Assembly (NCBI GenBank): GCA_963789565.1
Contig: CAWBKX010000002.1
Coordinates: forward strand, 1-64,000
From: CALAGB01 sp963789565
GTDB lineage: Bacteria; Chloroflexota; Chloroflexia; Thermomicrobiales; Thermomicrobiaceae
Length of the DNA stretch: 64,000 nucleotides
Direction of reading: 5' to 3'
Shown here one piece after another: positions 25,247-34,305 of the stretch (the stretch's first letter is position 1; every line of letters begins with the position of its first letter). Made by a program: the position numbers and the translations under genes. The notes under the pieces are model-generated. The model was not told the origin of the DNA. It saw only the letters and a list, made by a program, of their open reading frames with translations, and did no database searches.

Positions 25247-26248
25247 ATGTCGGGCAAGACGTATTACGGCGGCCAGGCGGTGATGGAAGGCGTCATGATG
25301 CGCGGACGCTCTTCCATGGCGGTCGCGGTGCGCGCGCCGAACGGCGAGATCGCCGTTTACCACGAAGCGCTTTCGGGAAGCGATGTCGTCAGGCGAGTAC
25401 GGCCGTGGCCGCTGATTCGCGGCGTCTTCATGTTGTGGGACACCATGGTGTTGGGGATGCGCGCGCTGGTCTTCTCCGCCAACGTCGGTTTGACGGAGGA
25501 GACGGACGAACGCTCGGACGAGCCGCCCGAGACGCTGTCGGGCATCGCGTTGTGGGCCACCGTGGCGGTCTCGATCCTCTTTTCGATCGGGCTCTTCTTT
25601 GTACTGCCGCTGGTTGCCATTCATTTTCTCGATCAGTACATCTCGAGCTCGATTGTGAGCAACGTGGTTGAGGGGCTCATCCGCCTCAGCCTGCTTGTCG
25701 GCTATATGCTCGTTTTGCGTTCGGTCAAAGACGTGCGACGCGTCTTCCAGTTTCACGGAGCAGAACATAAGACGATCAATGCCTACGAAGCAGGCGATCC
25801 TCTAGACGTCGAGCATGTGCGTCGACATTCGCTGCAGCACACGCGTTGCGGCACCGGCTTTCTCTTGGTCGTCGTGCTCATCTCGATCGTCATCTTCGCG
25901 CTTTTGGGCCGGCCAGATTTCTTGTGGCGCGTGATGTCTCGCATTTTGCTGGTACCGCTGATTGCCGCGATCGCCTATGAGTTCATCAAATGGTCCGCCG
26001 GGCATGACCAAAACCGCTTCGTTCGCATCTTGATCGCTCCAAGCATGGCACTGCAGCGCCTGACGACCAGCGAGCCGGACGCATCCATGCTCGAAGTGGC
26101 CATCGTTTCACTGAAGCGTGTGCTGGTCACCGAAGAGGCGTGGCCGCGCATCGAAGTCGAGCGAACCGGAATTATTCAAGTGGACGAAACAGGCCGCATC
26201 CTTCCAATTGCGGATGGATTGCCTGAACCGCGCATCGCCGGAGACTGA
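25247..26248 (+). CDS. DUF1385 family membrane protein
   Basis: 333 residues; the second of two adjacent ATGs is used because AGGAG then sits five bases upstream. The family N-terminus 'YYGGQAVMEGVMMRG' and the internal 'FQFHGAEHKTINAYE' plus 'HTRCGTGFLL' are diagnostic. Several membrane helices lie between (LWATVAVSILFSIGLFFVLP, GFLLVVVLISIVIFALLG and others). The role is unknown; relatives often sit near prfA or rpmE. The 235 bases before it contain nothing recognisable. Confidence 0.9.
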   Translation: MSGKTYYGGQAVMEGVMMRGRSSMAVAVRAPNGEIAVYHEALSGSDVVRRVRPWPLIRGVFMLWDTMVLGMRALVFSANVGLTEETDERSDEPPETLSGIALWATVAVSILFSIGLFFVLPLVAIHFLDQYISSSIVSNVVEGLIRLSLLVGYMLVLRSVKDVRRVFQFHGAEHKTINAYEAGDPLDVEHVRRHSLQHTRCGTGFLLVVVLISIVIFALLGRPDFLWRVMSRILLVPLIAAIAYEFIKWSAGHDQNRFVRILIAPSMALQRLTTSEPDASMLEVAIVSLKRVLVTEEAWPRIEVERTGIIQVDETGRILPIADGLPEPRIAGD

Positions 26249-26296
26249 ACTGGTCCGATCGATGGAAGTCTCCGAAAGATGGGGAAAGGGAGATAC

Positions 26297-27781
26297 GTGG
26301 CGGACGACTCCGCAAATGGGCATGTGAAGCTATGGGGTGGCCGATTCAGCCAGCCGACGAATGAGCTTGTCGATCGCTTGAACGCGTCGTTACCGTTCGA
26401 TCGCAGATTGGCAGGCCAAGACATTCGTGGGTCGATTGCCCACGTCCGCATGCTCGCCCAACAGGGTATCGTCAGTCAGCCGGATGGCGAAGAGATCGAG
26501 GGCGGACTGCACCAGATTCTCGACGAAATCGAGGCTGGCACCTATGACTTCCGACTGGAAGACGAGGACATCCACCTGAGTGTTGAGCGGCGCCTTCGCG
26601 AGCTGATCGGCTCGGTGTCAGGGCGACTGCACACGGCACGCAGCCGCAACGACCAAATCGCGCTCGACTTTCGCTTCTGGACACGGGATGCCATCGTGGA
26701 GTTGGCCGGCGGCGTCGTGAACGTCATAGACGCCTTTCTGAACGTCGCCGAGCGCTATCCCAATACGATACTTCCGGGTTACACGCATTTGCAGCGAGCA
26801 CAGCCGGTCTTGCTGTCGCATCACTTCCTGGCCTACGTCGAGATGCTGTTTCGCGATCTGGATCGGCTCCGGTCCGCCTTCAAGCGGGTCAATCGATCGC
26901 CGCTGGGGGCGGGTGCGCTCGCCGGCGGAACGTATCCTGTCGATCCTCAGTTCGTGGCTGACCTCCTCGGGTTCGACGGTTTGTGCGCCAATTCACTGGA
27001 TGCGGTTTCGGATCGTGATTTCGTCATCGATCTGCTTGCGGCCTGCAGTGAACTGATGATGCACCTCTCGCGCCTCGCCGAAGAACTGGTCATTTGGTCC
27101 TCATCCGAGTTTGGATTCATCGAGCTCGCCGACGCGTTCGCCACTGGCAGCAGCATCATGCCGCAGAAGAAGAATCCGGACGTCGCCGAGCTCATCCGCG
27201 GCAAGACGGGGCGCATATACGGCCACCTCATGGGCATGCTGACGACGGCTAAGGGTCTCCCTCTCTCGTACAACAAAGATCTGCAGGAGGATAAGGAAGG
27301 CGTTTTCGACACCTTCGACAACGTCAGCTTGATCCTGGAGGTCCTGCCGCCAATGTTGCAGACGGCCGAGTTTCGCTCGGAGCGCATGCGCACCGCCGCC
27401 GCGGGCGGGTTTTCGCTGGCCACCGACGTTGCCGATCACCTGGTGCGAGCCGGAACTCCGTTCCGTGACGCGCACGAGATCGTGGGTCGAGTGGTGGCGT
27501 ATTGCGTGGCGCACGGGAAGGACTTTCCCGATCTGACACCTGCCGAATGGCGCGGTTTCTCCGAGATTCTGGCCGAGTCGCCGCCGCCGTTGACACCGGA
27601 AGACGCAGTGGCTGCTCGTGAGATGCCGGGCGGTACTGGTCCGGGTCACGTCGCCGAAGCGCGGGCTCACGCTCGAACCGAGCTGGGCGCTTGGATCGGC
27701 TGGCTCAACGAGCGGCGCGAAGCACACCAGCACGTCGATATGCGACTCGGGATTAAGGACAGCGGACGTGACGCTCTTTAA
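26297..27781 (+). CDS. argH: Argininosuccinate lyase
   Basis: 494 residues from a GTG at 26297, preferred because AAAGGGAG precedes it (an ATG at 26279 adds six residues). The sequence contains 'KLWGGRFSQPTNELV', 'HTARSRNDQIALDFR' and the fumarase/lyase signature 'GSSIMPQKKNPD'. The enzyme splits argininosuccinate into arginine and fumarate, the last step of arginine synthesis. No other arg gene is nearby. Its stop lies inside the start of a GNAT gene, so the two are cotranslated. Confidence 0.95.
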   Translation: MADDSANGHVKLWGGRFSQPTNELVDRLNASLPFDRRLAGQDIRGSIAHVRMLAQQGIVSQPDGEEIEGGLHQILDEIEAGTYDFRLEDEDIHLSVERRLRELIGSVSGRLHTARSRNDQIALDFRFWTRDAIVELAGGVVNVIDAFLNVAERYPNTILPGYTHLQRAQPVLLSHHFLAYVEMLFRDLDRLRSAFKRVNRSPLGAGALAGGTYPVDPQFVADLLGFDGLCANSLDAVSDRDFVIDLLAACSELMMHLSRLAEELVIWSSSEFGFIELADAFATGSSIMPQKKNPDVAELIRGKTGRIYGHLMGMLTTAKGLPLSYNKDLQEDKEGVFDTFDNVSLILEVLPPMLQTAEFRSERMRTAAAGGFSLATDVADHLVRAGTPFRDAHEIVGRVVAYCVAHGKDFPDLTPAEWRGFSEILAESPPPLTPEDAVAAREMPGGTGPGHVAEARAHARTELGAWIGWLNERREAHQHVDMRLGIKDSGRDAL

Positions 27782-28268
27782 TCCGAGTCGATCTGAGTCG
27801 CCGTCGAACAGCCCTGTCCGCGCTTGGGTCGCCGATTGGCGCGACGCGCGTCCGCCGGTTTATGCCATTCGGCAGGAGGTCTTCGTCGAAGAGCAGCACC
27901 TGACGAACTCCGTCTACGATGATCCCGACGACGAGCTCAGCGTGCATGTACTGGCCGCCATCGACAGCCAGATCGTCGGTGTCGGTCGAGTCACCTACCT
28001 CTTCGACGATGCGCAGATCGCCTGGGTCGCGGTTCGTCGCACCGTACGTCGTCATGGCGTTGGGCAGGCGATCATGCGCCGCCTGATGTCTGCCAGTATC
28101 GACCATGGCGCGGCTGTGCTCAGCCTGAATGCGCAGACGCACGCGCTCAGTTTCTATCGACAGCTGGGATTCCAACCGGTTGGGCGTCGCTTCCATATGG
28201 GTGGCATCGAACATCAACACATGATCATCGAAGTGGTTGAACCTCTGGCTCGATCCCCGCGTCGCTAA
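27768..28268 (+). CDS. GNAT family N-acetyltransferase (ElaA-like)
   Basis: 166 residues from a GTG at 27768 inside the last codons of argH. 'YAIRQEVFVEEQ' at the N-terminus is typical of ElaA/YjcF-type GNATs. The acetyl-CoA site is 'VRRTVRRHGVGQAIMRRLM' (R/Q-x2-G-x-G/A), followed by 'LSLNAQTHALSFYRQLGF'. Coupling to argH hints at an amino-acid-related substrate, but N-acetylglutamate synthesis is not supported by the sequence. Confidence 0.85.
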   Translation: MTLFNPSRSESPSNSPVRAWVADWRDARPPVYAIRQEVFVEEQHLTNSVYDDPDDELSVHVLAAIDSQIVGVGRVTYLFDDAQIAWVAVRRTVRRHGVGQAIMRRLMSASIDHGAAVLSLNAQTHALSFYRQLGFQPVGRRFHMGGIEHQHMIIEVVEPLARSPRR

Positions 28269-28406
28269 GTTCCTACTCCTCTCCCATTCCCCACGCTATC
28301 CTCCTGGTATAAGTTCAGTCAGCGAATGGCTCCGCGAGCCGTATCCGCGTCAAACGCCGCTGACGAGTCATCCAATTCAGGTGACCATTGATGATAGGAG
28401 TGCGAC

Positions 28407-28823
28407 GTGCCCACGATTCCGTATTTTCCCGAAGAAGAGGCTGACGACGAGGTCCGCGAACTGTATCAGGAGATCAAGGACGGATTCGGCGCCGGGCAGG
28501 TTCCTAACGTCTATCAAGTTCTCGGCAACAACCCGAGCGTGCTGAAGGCAGCCATCGAAAACCGGCGCAGCGTCATGAATCAGGGCGAGCTAGATTCCAT
28601 GCTGAAGGAGTGGCTCGCCTGGGCGACCGTGACGATGTCGAACAACGTCTTCGGCATTCGGATCCACACGGCACGTCTGAAGAAAATGGGGATAAGCAAT
28701 GCGCAGATTCTGGAGGCACTTTCGGTCCTCCAGTATTTCAGTGGTATCTCGACGATTATCAACGGCCTGGCGATGGACGACGATGTCAATCATGACGTGA
28801 TGGATTACCTGGACCGCGGATAG
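28407..28823 (+). CDS. AhpD / carboxymuconolactone-decarboxylase-like protein without the cysteine pair
   Basis: 138 residues from a GTG at 28407. The fold is all-helical and reads like AhpD/CMD proteins: 'FGAGQVPNVYQVLGNNPSVLKA', 'LKEWLAWATVTMSNN' and 'HTARLKKMGISNAQILEAL'. Peroxidase members have C-x2-C-x3-H in the middle helix; here the corresponding stretch 'NNVFGIRIH' keeps the histidine but has no cysteine. It is therefore unlikely to act as a thiol peroxidase. Convergent with helY, six bases apart. Confidence 0.75.
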   Translation: MPTIPYFPEEEADDEVRELYQEIKDGFGAGQVPNVYQVLGNNPSVLKAAIENRRSVMNQGELDSMLKEWLAWATVTMSNNVFGIRIHTARLKKMGISNAQILEALSVLQYFSGISTIINGLAMDDDVNHDVMDYLDRG

Positions 28824-28829
28824 GTCGGG

Positions 28830-31715
28830 CTACACGTCCACCGAAGCTTCGCTCTGGTCGGCAAGGGCATCGACGGCTTGCAGCGCCTCGGCGTCGACGA
28901 GCGGGAGGAAGCCAATCGACAGCGACTGCTCGACGATGTCGCGTCGTACCAGGCGCTCCGCATCGGCCAGCGCGTCACGTAGCGGATGATCGGGCATGGC
29001 CTGCCCCAACATTTCGCGCACCTGGCGCATGATGTCGATGGTCTTGTTGAAAGAAAGTACGAGATCGCCCTCGCTCAGCTCGATCTGCTCCAGAATACGA
29101 GCCATCGAGGAGCCGTGGCACCAGGCGCGCATGGCGCCGTAGAAACCTTCGCTGTGTCCGGAGGTGATGAAGAGTCCATTGCTCCGTTCGGCCGAGAAGA
29201 CCTCCTGCTCGAGGTCATCGAGCCGCCGCCTCAAGAGCACCAGGCGGTTCGGCATGGTGAATGAGTTGCCGAAGCGAAAATCCCGGTCGTAGGCGAACCA
29301 GGAGAACACCTCAGCCAGATTCGGTGCCGAGAGCCGTTCGAGAAATCCGCGATCCACCATCTCACACAGGATCAGTCCATGGGTGTCGAATACGTTGGCC
29401 AACGTATCGGCCTTCGCGGTCGGATAGCCGCGGTGCAGGTATCCGAAGCGATGAAGAACATCTCGAATGCCGCGTATCAGCCGGCGGATGCGTTCCTCCT
29501 CGCTGGTTTGCTCTCTCCCAAGTTCGGTTTGTATGGAAGCGCGCTCATGCTCGAGGGACGACATCTTCTTGAGGTTGGCCTGATGCTCCTTGCGCCGCGG
29601 ACACGTGTGACACGGATGATTGGTCCGAGTTTGGGTGAGTGCTCGAATCTGCTCGCGAACTTCAGCGACGTCCGACTCGATCGAGACACGCTCTTTACCG
29701 AGGCGGCGGTCCATTTCTTTGCGGTGTTCGGCCGCCACGGCATCCAAATCCGGGAGATCCAGATGACCGATCTGCTCCCATATTGCGTCGAGCTCGGCTT
29801 CACTGACGATCGATAGTACGTCAATATCGGCGGTCTCGATCGACTCCAGGGAATTGGGTAACGTGATTGGGTTGCCTGGAGCGGGCAGGTAGTCGATTTG
29901 GCGGTACTCCACAACGAGCTCGATCGAGCTCTGGGTCAGAAACAGCCCTACGCCGCCCTGACTGCCGCGACCAAGATAGACCGCCCAACCCGCGTCCCGC
30001 AGGTGCACGGGCGTTCCGGCATCGAGGTCCTTGAAGACACGACGAAGCGCCGGCCTTCCCGGCTCCGGCCAGGGACGGTCGTCGAGTCGCAAGCGCATTT
30101 CATGAATTTCGCGTTGCACGCGGCGCTCGCGGCCCCGCAGCGTGTTGATCGATGAGTTGATGCCACGATAGTCGTCGAGTAGTTCGTCGCCCGCGTCGAG
30201 GCCGATCAGGCAGCCTTTCGGCACCTCGTCGATTTCCTGGCCCTTGTCGAGCGCGAAATCCTCCAGGTCGCGGATGCGCCGCGCAGTCTGGAATTGGAAG
30301 AGGGATTGTTGCAGCATATGGCGCACGCGATTGCCATATGGCGGATCCCACAGATTCAGGACGGTGTTGTAGCGAATCGCGAAAGAACTACGCACCGGCA
30401 ACAGATCTCCGGTGGCGATTTCGAGCGTGTCCTTGAACGAAATCCAGGGGCTATTCGGGACGACGATGTTGCCGAGTGCGTCCATTCCGCGCCGTCCTGC
30501 ACGTCCCGCCATCTGCTGAAACTCGTTGGGGGTCAGCAGTCTGCGACGCCGACCGTCCCATTTGCTCAGGCGGCCGATGACCACCGACCGGGCCGGCATG
30601 TTGACGCCCAGCGCCAGAGTGTCAGTGGCAAAGACGACCTGCATCAGACCTTGACTGAAGAGGACTTCAACCAGCTGCTTGAGGAGCGGCAGGAGGCCTG
30701 CATGGTGGAAGCCGATGCCCTGCCGAGCCAGCGCAACGATGGACTGTACTTGCTGAAGCTCGCGGTCTTCGACGCGCAACCCATTGAGGTAGGTCGAGAT
30801 GACGTGTTCGATGCGCCGTCGCGTGTCGTCGTCACGTACGAGCTGCGGGCGCATGACTGACAGCCGTTGCGCGAAATCTTCGCAGTCGCGACGGCTGAAG
30901 AGGAAGTAGATGGCCGGCAGCATGTTGTCTGTCGCCAGCGTCTGGACGATCTCCCACGGTTGGGGCTCGGTCTCCTCGATCTGACGGCGTGTCTCGGCGG
31001 TAAACCCGCCCTGGCTGACGCGGCGCCTGATCTCCCCGCCAGTGTGCGGAAAGTCGGCGACCTGGTCTCCCGCATGGTCGATCACAAGGCGCAGCTTGTG
31101 ATCGAGGTAGTAATAGAGGGCCAACGGCACGACGCGGGTAAAATTCGTAATCAGTCGAATAGGCCGGTGCGTGCGCGTGATCCAGTCGGCGATCTCCTGC
31201 GCGTTCGAAACGGTGGCCGAGAGACAGATCAGCTGAATGTGATCGGGGCAGAGGATGATCGCCTCTTCCCAGGTCGTTCCACGTTCTGGGTCGGCGATGT
31301 AGTGCACCTCATCGAAAATGATGCAGTCGACTGCATCCAGCTCCCATGGAGACTGCAAGAGCATGTTGCGCAACACTTCGGTCGTCATGACTATGATGCG
31401 CGCACGCGGATTCTCCGTGACGTCGCCGGTCAGCAGACCGACCTCATCACCGTAGATGGCGCGCAAGTCACGAAATTTCTGATTGCTCAGCGCTTTGATC
31501 GGCGTGGTGTACATCACCTTGCCGCCCCGGTGGGACGACTCGTAGACACCAAATTCCGCAACAACTGTCTTGCCCGTGCCCGTGGGTGCGGCCACCATAA
31601 CCGAGTCGCCAGCCAGGAACGTGCGAATGGCGTCGATCTGATATGGATCGAGTTCGAACGGATAGAACGCTTTGAATTGATCGATGGCGCTCTCTTGGTT
31701 GGAGTCCTGATGCAT
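28830..31715 (-). CDS. helY: Ski2/Mtr4-like DExH helicase (HelY family)
   Basis: 961 residues, ATG 31715. Helicase motifs in order: Walker A 'APTGTGKT', 'TTPIKALSNQK', 'DEVHYIADP', 'LSATVSN' and 'QMAGRAGRRGMD'. A C-terminal DSHCT domain ('LSEGDLVLSFNKTIDIMRQV') follows. A 'CHTCPRRKEH' element near residue 690 could bind metal. Eukaryotic Ski2/Mtr4 feed RNA to the exosome; in Actinobacteria the relative is HelY, and in Chloroflexi it is also common. Probably an RNA helicase acting in RNA turnover. Divergent from the GT4 gene across 299 bases, with a TATACT near 31895 on the minus strand as a possible -10. Confidence 0.9.
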   Translation of the reverse strand: MHQDSNQESAIDQFKAFYPFELDPYQIDAIRTFLAGDSVMVAAPTGTGKTVVAEFGVYESSHRGGKVMYTTPIKALSNQKFRDLRAIYGDEVGLLTGDVTENPRARIIVMTTEVLRNMLLQSPWELDAVDCIIFDEVHYIADPERGTTWEEAIILCPDHIQLICLSATVSNAQEIADWITRTHRPIRLITNFTRVVPLALYYYLDHKLRLVIDHAGDQVADFPHTGGEIRRRVSQGGFTAETRRQIEETEPQPWEIVQTLATDNMLPAIYFLFSRRDCEDFAQRLSVMRPQLVRDDDTRRRIEHVISTYLNGLRVEDRELQQVQSIVALARQGIGFHHAGLLPLLKQLVEVLFSQGLMQVVFATDTLALGVNMPARSVVIGRLSKWDGRRRRLLTPNEFQQMAGRAGRRGMDALGNIVVPNSPWISFKDTLEIATGDLLPVRSSFAIRYNTVLNLWDPPYGNRVRHMLQQSLFQFQTARRIRDLEDFALDKGQEIDEVPKGCLIGLDAGDELLDDYRGINSSINTLRGRERRVQREIHEMRLRLDDRPWPEPGRPALRRVFKDLDAGTPVHLRDAGWAVYLGRGSQGGVGLFLTQSSIELVVEYRQIDYLPAPGNPITLPNSLESIETADIDVLSIVSEAELDAIWEQIGHLDLPDLDAVAAEHRKEMDRRLGKERVSIESDVAEVREQIRALTQTRTNHPCHTCPRRKEHQANLKKMSSLEHERASIQTELGREQTSEEERIRRLIRGIRDVLHRFGYLHRGYPTAKADTLANVFDTHGLILCEMVDRGFLERLSAPNLAEVFSWFAYDRDFRFGNSFTMPNRLVLLRRRLDDLEQEVFSAERSNGLFITSGHSEGFYGAMRAWCHGSSMARILEQIELSEGDLVLSFNKTIDIMRQVREMLGQAMPDHPLRDALADAERLVRRDIVEQSLSIGFLPLVDAEALQAVDALADQSEASVDV

Positions 31716-32014
31716 GAGGCGAGTGTTTCTCCGACCCGATCCGCGCCACTACCGTTTCGCAGGACGGATAGGAGGGGCCGGACGGGCTGTTCGATCGAGT
31801 TGTCGATCCGCTTGGCGGTCGATCGCGCTATACGTTTACCGCGATCAATCAGTGAATTCGCGCTCGAATCCCCAGGCGCGGCGCTTGCGGTCAGTATAGC
31901 ATCAGCCCATCTCCGCGTTGAAATCCACGAACAGCCCTGCGAATCGGGGCGAGCGCCACGTATGCTAGTATTGGCCGCCGCGAGGCAACTATTGACTCAA
32001 CCGGGGGATCAGGA

Positions 32015-33175
32015 TTGAACGTCGGCATCCTTGCGCATCTGCTCGATTTACGGCCTGGCTATCGTCAGGCGGGCGTGAGCCGTTACATCGAGTATCTCTT
32101 GCGCGAACTGCCGACGGCCTCACCCCATCGGTTCATCGTGTACGCTGGACGACACTCCCACGGCGGAGGCGCGGACCTTCGCGATCGTCCAGGACTCCGC
32201 TTTACGACAAGCCTCGTTCCGACGGGCCGCCCCGAGACGCGCATCGTATGGGAGCAACTGTGCGCCCCGTTTCATCTCGAGCGGGACAAGATAGACGTTG
32301 TGCATGGCACCGTAAACGTCGTGCCGATTGTCAGCGGTCGGCCGACCGTAGTGACCGTCCACGATCTCGCGTTCCTGCGCTATCCGGAGCAATACCCCGG
32401 ATTCAAGCAGCGCTATCTGAGTTCGATGACTCGAAGGTCGGTGGAGCATGCCGATCGTGTCATCGCGGTGTCAACGAACACGCGTTCAGACGTCATCCAT
32501 TTCTATAAGGTCGAGCCCGACCGTGTGGTGGTCGTTCCGAATGGTCTCGATCCATCAATGAAGTCAGTTGAGGATCCGGGAGCATTAACCGCTTTCCGCC
32601 GAAAGCACGAATTGCCAGAGCAATTCATTCTGTTTCTTGGCACCCTTCAGCCTCGTAAGAACCTGATCGCGTTGATGCGGGCTTGGGCACGGCTCGATCC
32701 AACTACGCGACTGCCCCTCGTCGTCGTCGGTGCGCAGGGCTGGATGTACGAGCCGATACTGGATGAGGCACGCGCGCTTGGTGTGGCCGGGGAGATCGTC
32801 TTCAAGGGTTTCGCGGAGTCGCGCGATCTTCCATACTGGTACAGTGCCTCGACGATCTTCGTCTATCCATCACTTTACGAAGGATTCGGGATGCCGGTTG
32901 TCGAGGCAATGGCCTGCGGGGCGCCGGTGATTGCATCCAATACGTCGTCACTGCCGGAAGTTGCTGGAGATGCCGCGATCCTGGTCGATCCATCGAATAT
33001 CGGCGCGATCGGAGATGCGATTCAGGCGCTGACTGATCAAGAGAACCTGCGCCGGTCAATGCGCGAGCGTGGCTTCGTGCAGGCGTCACAGTTCAGTTGG
33101 CACAGAACCGCTCGCGAAACCGCCAGCGTGTATGAGCAGGCCGCCAAAGAATATCGGGCGAAACGAAAGGACTAG
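32015..33175 (+). CDS. Family 4 glycosyltransferase (GT-B)
   Basis: 386 residues from TTG 32015, preceded by GGGGGATCAGGA. N-terminal motifs 'AGVSRYIEYLLREL' and 'HGTVNVVPI' mark the acceptor domain. 'LFLGTLQPRKNLIALMRAW' and 'YPSLYEGFGMPVVEAMACG' (E-x7-E) are the nucleotide-sugar site of retaining GT4 enzymes of the mannosyltransferase type. It has no membrane segment. It may build surface glycans or glycolipids. thiL begins nine bases after it. Confidence 0.9.
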   Translation: MNVGILAHLLDLRPGYRQAGVSRYIEYLLRELPTASPHRFIVYAGRHSHGGGADLRDRPGLRFTTSLVPTGRPETRIVWEQLCAPFHLERDKIDVVHGTVNVVPIVSGRPTVVTVHDLAFLRYPEQYPGFKQRYLSSMTRRSVEHADRVIAVSTNTRSDVIHFYKVEPDRVVVVPNGLDPSMKSVEDPGALTAFRRKHELPEQFILFLGTLQPRKNLIALMRAWARLDPTTRLPLVVVGAQGWMYEPILDEARALGVAGEIVFKGFAESRDLPYWYSASTIFVYPSLYEGFGMPVVEAMACGAPVIASNTSSLPEVAGDAAILVDPSNIGAIGDAIQALTDQENLRRSMRERGFVQASQFSWHRTARETASVYEQAAKEYRAKRKD

Positions 33176-33184
33176 ACGCGGGCA

Positions 33185-34222
33185 ATGCGGATACCTTCAG
33201 GTGGACGCCCGGTCAACGAAATCGACGAGTTTGACCTGATCGAGTCGATCAGAAAGACCCTCATCCTGCATAAGACGCGTCGTCTTACGCTCGGCATCGG
33301 CGACGACGCGGCCGTCTGGAAACCGCGTCCGGGTCATGAACTGGTCATCACCAATGACATGCTCATCGAGAACGTCGACTTTCGCGTTCCGTGGGTTGAT
33401 TTTCGCGATCTCGGACACAAAGCGCTGGCCGTCAATTTGAGCGACATTGCCGCGATGGGCGCGTTGCCGCGTGTCGCGATCGTCTCTCTCGGCCTACGCG
33501 GCGACGAACGAGACCGCGAGGTGATCGAGTTCTATCAGGGCCTCAATGGTTTGGCGCGCCAGTTCAAAACCATCATCGCCGGTGGCGACATCAGCGATTC
33601 GCCGCTCGGAATCGTGATTTCCGTGACGGTCCTGGGAGAAGCGTCGATGGCGGGCAAACCGCTGATGCTCCGCTCCGCGGCCAGGGCGGGCGACGTCATC
33701 GCGGTCACCGGCCCGCTGGGCATGGCTGCCGCCGGACTGCGAATCTACCAGCACGATCTGCGGGAGATCGATGGTGCTCCTGCGATGCGGGCGCGATTCG
33801 ATCGACCAACCCCGCGTGTCCGAGAGGGACGGCTCTTGGCTCGCTGCGGCGTCCGCGCGGCAATTGACATAAGCGACGGGCTCCTTGGCGATCTTCCCAA
33901 ACTGTGTGATGCGTCGTCCGTTTCCGCGCTGATCGACGCCACCAAGATTCCGATTCCATCGGCGATTCGATGGTCGTTCATTGACTGGTTCGACGTCGCC
34001 ACTCGCGGAGGTGAGGACTTCGAGCTTCTTTTCAGCGCCAGTCCAACCGTCTTCCATCGCGTATGCCGTGCGTTCCGCCGCGCGGGATTCCCCGAACCGG
34101 TCCGCATCGGCGAGATGCAGGTAGCCGGAGCCAACGGACCGGAGATCAGGCTGCGGCAACAGGACGGACGCGTCGAGCCCATCGAACCGGGTGCGTTCGT
34201 CCACTTCGGACCGAAGAGCTAG
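33185..34222 (+). CDS. thiL: Thiamine-monophosphate kinase
   Basis: 345 residues, ATG 33185. The AIRS-fold motifs are in place: 'GIGDDAAVWKP', 'ITNDMLIENVDF', 'AVNLSDIAAMGA', 'GGDISDSP' and 'DISDGLLGDL', with 'RGGEDFELLFSA' near the end. ThiL phosphorylates thiamine monophosphate to thiamine pyrophosphate. The usual 'DMLVEGVHF' reads 'DMLIENVDF', so His is replaced by Asp at that place. No other thi gene or TPP riboswitch is nearby. Confidence 0.93.
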   Translation: MRIPSGGRPVNEIDEFDLIESIRKTLILHKTRRLTLGIGDDAAVWKPRPGHELVITNDMLIENVDFRVPWVDFRDLGHKALAVNLSDIAAMGALPRVAIVSLGLRGDERDREVIEFYQGLNGLARQFKTIIAGGDISDSPLGIVISVTVLGEASMAGKPLMLRSAARAGDVIAVTGPLGMAAAGLRIYQHDLREIDGAPAMRARFDRPTPRVREGRLLARCGVRAAIDISDGLLGDLPKLCDASSVSALIDATKIPIPSAIRWSFIDWFDVATRGGEDFELLFSASPTVFHRVCRAFRRAGFPEPVRIGEMQVAGANGPEIRLRQQDGRVEPIEPGAFVHFGPKS

Positions 34223-34305
34223 ACGCAAGACCGTGGCCAGTCCGATGAGTCTGGTTCTCAGCAACGGAAGATTTTCGGCCGACGACAAAGAACCGGAGGT
34301 GGTCA

